DNA of 64,000 bases, taken from the NCBI GenBank assembly GCA_013397935.1, contig VZRN01004257.1, forward strand, positions 129,972-193,971, in the 5' to 3' direction. The position numbers and the translations under genes were made by a program. The notes below the pieces were generated by a model. That model ran no database searches. It had not been told where the DNA came from and saw nothing but the letters and a program-made list of their open reading frames with translations. Shown here in pieces: positions 59,416 through 64,000 of this stretch. The DNA is from Dasyornis broadbenti (taxonomy: Eukaryota; Chordata; Aves; Passeriformes; Dasyornithidae). Each line of letters starts with the position of its first letter. Position 1 is the stretch's first letter.

Positions 59416-62400
59416 CTACAGTCACAGCATCTCAACCTGCCCTTTGTCACGCATGCAGGCAGAGGAACGTTTCAGATAGCGCAATCAAGGCCAAGCGAAA
59501 ATTCCTCGTGAGGCAAAGCAGTTTATGTAGACATGAGAAGGTCAGGCCATTTTCCTGGCCTAGGAAGAGCCCCGTACCGCGAATTTCGGTGCAATCTGTA
59601 CATTCCATCTCATCACTGATGGCAAGGATTTGGGTGTACACACAGCAGAGACAGCGGAGGAGATAACCAGCCCTTCATATCCGCAAATTCCTCAGCCATG
59701 GCCTTGCTCCAATTCCTTGTTATCTTGAAAGAATCCTGACTTGCCTGTGGCTGTGGTGGCAAAGGTCAGTTCTGTAGAGGGAGCCGCTTTCCTCTGTGCT
59801 GGGGTATCCTGCAGAGTGCTCTTTGTTAATTGATAGTTACACTTCCTTTCAAATTTGTCAGGCTGGTACCTTACAGTCTTACAGACGCATCAGGGTTAAG
59901 AAAGATTCAACTAAGCAAAAATGCATTCAGGCAGTTGTATTTAGATAAAATCAAAGTTTCTGAAGACTTGAAGAGGCCTTAGGCTCAGCACATTCGTTAA
60001 ACTGTGTATACTCGCAGTAAGGTTTAGGATTGGAAATATAATTTTAAATGGCCTGTAGGCACTTTTTAATATTTCCCACTGTGTCTCGTTTAATTAATTG
60101 ATTAACTGATGAAAATCACTACTGGAACTCCACCATTGTTCAACTTTAACAAATATTTATTCACAGAAGGAGTTTCTTTCCAGTCCTGACGTCTTCCGGA
60201 CAGACCTGCCTTTGTAATTTCTCACAATGTTGAATAGAGGGGTTTAGAGAATAGTTAGAGAAATATCGCCCTAAGGAGGAGAAATGTCTGGAAATGAGGT
60301 TCCTCTTGGTCTTACTGACAATGCCAGACTGTGGAAATGGCGGGAACCCGCCTATAAATTATCTGTATCTGGGGAAGGGAGCTGTCTCTTGGTCTTCTTG
60401 CCTTATTGCTCTGGATCTTTCTGATTTTCAGAGAGGAAAATTGAAGAGGAGAGTTGGTTTAGATTTTAAAATGTTTCTTTCTTAAAAAAATTCCTCAGAA
60501 TTCCTCAAAAAAGCTGAGAACACAGAGAAGACTCAAGAGAATTCCTTGTTCTCCAAGTACCATTATTAACAAATACATCCTTGGAACATTCTCAGTTCTG
60601 TTCTTGTCAAAAAACTAGAATGCATTGCTACATTATTTAATTCAAATGAAGATTCACCACTCTGTGCTGCTTATGAGCCAGATATGAGAAAGCTGATGAC
60701 AACACCAAGCTTTAGGTCTCAGAACTCTAAACTGCTTCAAGTGACACTTCAATATCGGACCACAATCTAGAAAAAAACAAACCTTGCGGAGGTTAAGCTT
60801 TGTGGAGGATTGAAGAGCTCTCAAATGTTCCCTTTTCGTTATGGCTCTCTTCTAGAGAAAAAATATTTGGATTGTAGGGTGAAGATGTTTTATTTAGAAC
60901 AGCAGATCTCCTCACCTTATGATGATGTGGATATTTAGAAAGAGAAAAATGACGGAATGTTCAAGATGGCCATGGAGATAACACAGAATTCTTCTGGTAA
61001 ACTGAGAGAGGAATGGCTCGGTTCTGATGACAATGATGATACCAAGGTGCCACTGAGCACCCCGGGCCCTTTCAACACAGTTTAAAAACTTATTTTTTTA
61101 TTACTGAAAAAACTGAAGGATTAAAAGATGAGCATAACACAATGGAGAAGAAAGAATTCCTGAGGCCTTTTGCAAACACTATTCTTAAACTATGTCCATT
61201 TGTTCATAAATATTATCTTTTTAGAAGTGAAAAAAAAAACCCAAAAACCCCGGCATCTATGAAACTATAATTTCCTTTTGCTGAAATTGTGCGTGAAAGA
61301 AGCTGTTTATAAAGTTGTGATATCTCCAAGATCACACTGCTGCCATTTTAAATTCAACTTTTCCTTCCAATTTCCCCTCATAGTTCCCCAACAGCAAATC
61401 TAATTCTGCTATAAATTTTTTTTTTTTTCCCTGCCTAAAATTTTCTTCCAGCTTTGCATTTCTCTCTGCGATGTCCCCTTCCCTACCAATCAATTCCTGC
61501 ACCACTCAGTGCAGGATTGCTGCCCTCGGTCTCTCGTGCGTGCTCCGCTCTTCCCGGTGTCACGGCCTCGACAAAGAGCGCCGGGCTGGGAACCTTGGGA
61601 GCTGCTGTTTAATTGTGGCGGCTGTGCCAGCTCCGGATGCCAACAACAGCGCACAGTGGATGCTGTGTGTGGCTTTTCCCTCACTCCTGGGAGAGTGTTG
61701 CTGTGGCAGACTGGATAATGAATTAGGATGCAGTGAAGGGCAGCTTCTGCTAGACGTGTGTACGTGTTAGGAGCCATGTGGCTGAACGTTCAAAGAGTTT
61801 TTAAATGACAAACAACAACAAAATTGTGCTGCTAAAATGCCGCCGGTGTCATTTTGAATTAGAATAGCCTTGACAGTACGTGATGGTTCATCCACTTAAC
61901 GAAGCACACCAGTGTTCGCCTCGAAAAACTTTGCTGAAGTCACTGACTTTGGGGCCCACTCATGTAGATTCCAGGGCTGTGGAGCTTTAACATGGACCAA
62001 AAGTTGTGTTTTCCCATCTTTGAAGACCATTTTGCTGGAAGTGTTTGCGCACCTGGAGCTTTGGCCCTCGTAAATCTAGAGCTGAACATTAATTTGTCAG
62101 CTTTCAAAAATCTTCAGTGCCCTCCGACTGAGGGGGCTTGCACACCACCAGCTTGAGGAGCAAACACAAGGAATCAGTACCTAGCTATTAATAAAATTTC
62201 CTGTTTTATATATTCACCTGTTCAACCTCTGAGTCACCCTGAAAAGGTAATTTTCAATATATGTACCGGTAGTCCATGAAAAGCAGAATAATCCGATTTT
62301 GGAAACATTTAACTGGCAAAATAAACCATCCCAATGAGGTTTTGTTGTTGTTTTGGCACAACAGGCACACTACTTGATGCATGCACAGCAGGCCTTTCCT

Positions 62401-62439
62401 TCCACCGGGGACTTTATTTAGTCCCCCGTGCTCCTTTCC
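59416..62439. other. Unique non-coding DNA
   Basis: No gene is recognised. An A-run broken by CCC lies at about 61229-61251, and a T-run lies at about 61425-61438. A GC- and CpG-richer patch lies at 61500-61640. Frames of up to about 99 codons there overlap on both strands and lack domains. Confidence 0.45.
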
Positions 62440-62678
62440 GTGTTTCCGAAGATACTGGCCTTTAACTTGCCCTCTGCCCCTGCACCGTGCCGGGCAAATA
62501 CACAGGGGCTGCAAAAGACAATTTCCCTAATCAGGGTATTTCCATCCAGCTGCCTGCTGAATTCCAACGGCTCCCGAGGCAGCGGAGAAACCACAAAGTT
62601 CGTGACGAGCCTCGGACAATGACAAACCCGCTGAGGGCGTGCTTAGAGCGGGTGGCCCAGACGGAACGGAATGAGAGA

Positions 62679-62701
62679 AATAAATATTGGCAATATTTAT
62701 T
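62679..62701. repeat. Perfect 23-bp palindrome (11-1-11)
   Basis: AATAAATATTG, one G, then CAATATTTATT, with complete complementarity. The centre reads TTGGCAA, resembling a nuclear factor I half-site, and the flanks are AT-rich. A perfect 11-bp arm with a single-base spacer is unusual in unique DNA. Confidence 0.85.
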
Positions 62702-62759
62702 AATGTGCAGCCACTGCAAACAGCTGCAGCAGCAGTCGTGGTGGGATCTCACGGTGTTT

Positions 62760-62776
62760 GAGATAAAGATTATCTC
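62760..62776. repeat. Inverted GATA pair (7-3-7)
   Basis: GAGATAA, spacer AGA, then TTATCTC: two GATAA cores in palindromic arrangement, 60 bp from the 23-bp palindrome. Paired GATA sites of this kind can be bound by GATA factors, but use here is not shown. Confidence 0.6.
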
Positions 62777-62960
62777 GCGCTCAAGGATGAGCTGCAACCC
62801 TCTTCGAGGGGCAGCTTTAATGCACAGAACAGAATATTATCAAAATAATTTTCCGTGCCCAGGCTACAAAGGGAATCGCTCTCCAAAGACAAAAATCAGG
62901 GGCTGCCCTCATACAAAGCAAAAAATACACGAAAAGAATAAGGAAAGCACATGCTTTACT

Positions 62961-64000
62961 TTCCAAATACCTTGAGATTTGTGACCTGGATAGAGGCAAA
63001 TAAATGCTTTTAGTAAAACAGGCCATTAAAAACTTTTCATTAAACCGTTTTTCATCTTTTTAATCACTTTTTAAATACTTTTGGCATCCAAACACGTGAG
63101 ACAACTACTTGAAACGGCTGAAATACAAGGCTCAAGAGTGTGCTCTGTAGCATTTCTCACCAATTTCTCCTGTCTGCCTGCCAATTTTTCAGCTGAAAAT
63201 TCTTATCATTTAGCCCTCTGTTTATCTGTTTATTTTGGGTTTTTTACCCCGTCTCGAAGCTGGGAAAAGCAACAGCACACGCCACACTCAACTCTGCGAA
63301 TCGGGTCCCTCTTTGTGCCATTCCCCAGTGCCTCAGAAAACAATCTTTCAAAATATGCCCTGTCACTTATAAGTGAAGTTAATATGAGTCCGTTTAATAT
63401 AAATAGGACTGGTTTTTGTCCTTCCTTGGCACATGCCTTCAGTCAGATTTTGTCAGACTGGCCCATCACTCTCGGGGCCCATGGGTACCAACAGGCTCGG
63501 TGTTTCTCAAACCATTCAAGTGACCCATGACCATGTTGATTCTGGATTTATCAGTGTTCTCAGAGGCACAGTTCAGCACTTCAGGCTGCTTCTGCTGAGA
63601 TGTTTACAGCTGTCACACCAAACCTCTCTGTTCCAAGCGTGTGATGTCTCGTTTTCCCCCTGCGATGACACCAACAGAACCGAAAGTGATGACTTTTCTC
63701 TCAGTCAAGTCATTGAAGGAGTTCATTAAGTGTCATTAATACAAGTTTATTAAGGAAATCTTATACCAAATCTGCTGTATAAAAGGAAAAAAATTATTAC
63801 CCTCCCTCAAAAATCTCTTATGGGGTAGCAGAGGTTTAACAATAACATTCCTTGATGAAGAAGGAAACTCATCCTTCAGTCATTCTGCTGACTTTTTTAT
63901 CCTTCACAAGGGAAGTACCACAGGTCTGGTGACTGTTCCTAAATGAAACCTGCTTTTCCCTCAGTATCCCCGACAGTCCAGAGAGCTCGATGAGTGTGAG
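62961..64000. other. Unique non-coding DNA to window end
   Basis: No gene is recognised. Only short or domain-less frames occur (149 codons at 63081-63530), and no transposon signature is seen. Confidence 0.5.

Larger units (their letters stand above)
62440..62960. promoter_or_regulatory. Candidate cis-regulatory element (low confidence)
   Basis: About 520 bp carry two perfect palindromes (62679-62701 and 62760-62776), CAGCTG E-box and GATA-type motifs, and few simple repeats. Open frames persist on both strands (162 codons on +, 88 on -). That can happen by chance or where sequence is constrained, and neither protein is recognisable. The regulatory reading is an inference. A conserved element would be expected to align across birds. 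Confidence 0.2.

Noticed and set aside
59026..59511. 161-codon frame of Lys/Glu/Arg repeats, and its Leu/Ser/Phe counterpart on minus
   Set aside because: A direct translation of the (GAAA)n microsatellite.
62487..62975. 162-codon plus-strand frame
   Set aside because: It has no known domain and overlaps an 88-codon minus frame and a palindrome cluster. Treated as possible non-coding element instead.
63081..63530. 149-codon plus-strand frame
   Set aside because: No recognisable domain, and it is overlapped at its end by another frame. Probably chance.
1..64000. CRISPR array, tRNA or rRNA gene, bacterial operon or defence system
   Set aside because: No regularly spaced direct repeats with unique spacers, no cloverleaf or rRNA core recognised, and no long gene-dense frames. 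The sequence has vertebrate, bird-like repeats.

Overview
The window looks like 64 kb of avian nuclear DNA, most likely from a songbird or close relative. The main evidence is a set of interspersed CR1 LINE fragments (chicken-repeat-1, jockey superfamily) whose 3' ends carry the typical bird motif: an 'AAGGTCCCTTCCAACCC'-like block followed by ATTCTATG-type repeats. Several near-identical copies share the GC-rich 3' body common in passerine CR1 subfamilies. A short remnant also resembles the ends of an avian ERVL-type LTR. No A-tailed L1 or Alu-type element is visible, which fits a bird and argues against a mammal. All family assignments come from pattern recognition, not database alignment.

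I find no convincing protein-coding exon, tRNA, rRNA, CRISPR array or bacterial-type operon. The open frames are short, start at arbitrary ATGs, overlap on both strands, and show no domain I recognise apart from CR1 reverse-transcriptase debris. The window is therefore best read as a gene desert or part of a very large intron. It is AT-rich and CpG-poor, with local GC-rich patches.

Layout: 1-2.7 kb is unique DNA with an assembly gap inside a T-run (1536-1581). CR1 3' pieces lie at 2.7, 6.3 and 9.5 kb. From 9.7 to 21.2 kb the DNA is mostly unique, with a G/T-rich tract near 12 kb, a second gap inside an A-run (17442-17471) and a CR1 tail at 19.1 kb. At 21.24-21.84 kb two CR1 pieces lie head-to-head: an antisense RT fragment and a sense 3' end. 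This is the arrangement expected from a 5' inversion (twin priming). Two more CR1 pieces lie at 25.3 and 29.6 kb. The LTR remnant at 36.2 kb abuts a 15-bp minisatellite. A dispersed 50-bp repeat pair lies at 40.4/42.0 kb, a CR1 at 45.7 kb and a ~60-bp tandem duplication at 47.9 kb. A polypyrimidine tract lies at 54.0 kb, and a CpG-containing patch with a palindromic CRE at 54.7 kb. A 292-bp pure-purine (GAAA)n tract lies at 59.1 kb, and a palindrome-bearing candidate regulatory element at 62.4-63.0 kb.

No genes can be shown to work together here. The content is retrotransposon fossils, simple repeats, and unique DNA that may hold regulatory elements. I found no new multi-gene system.
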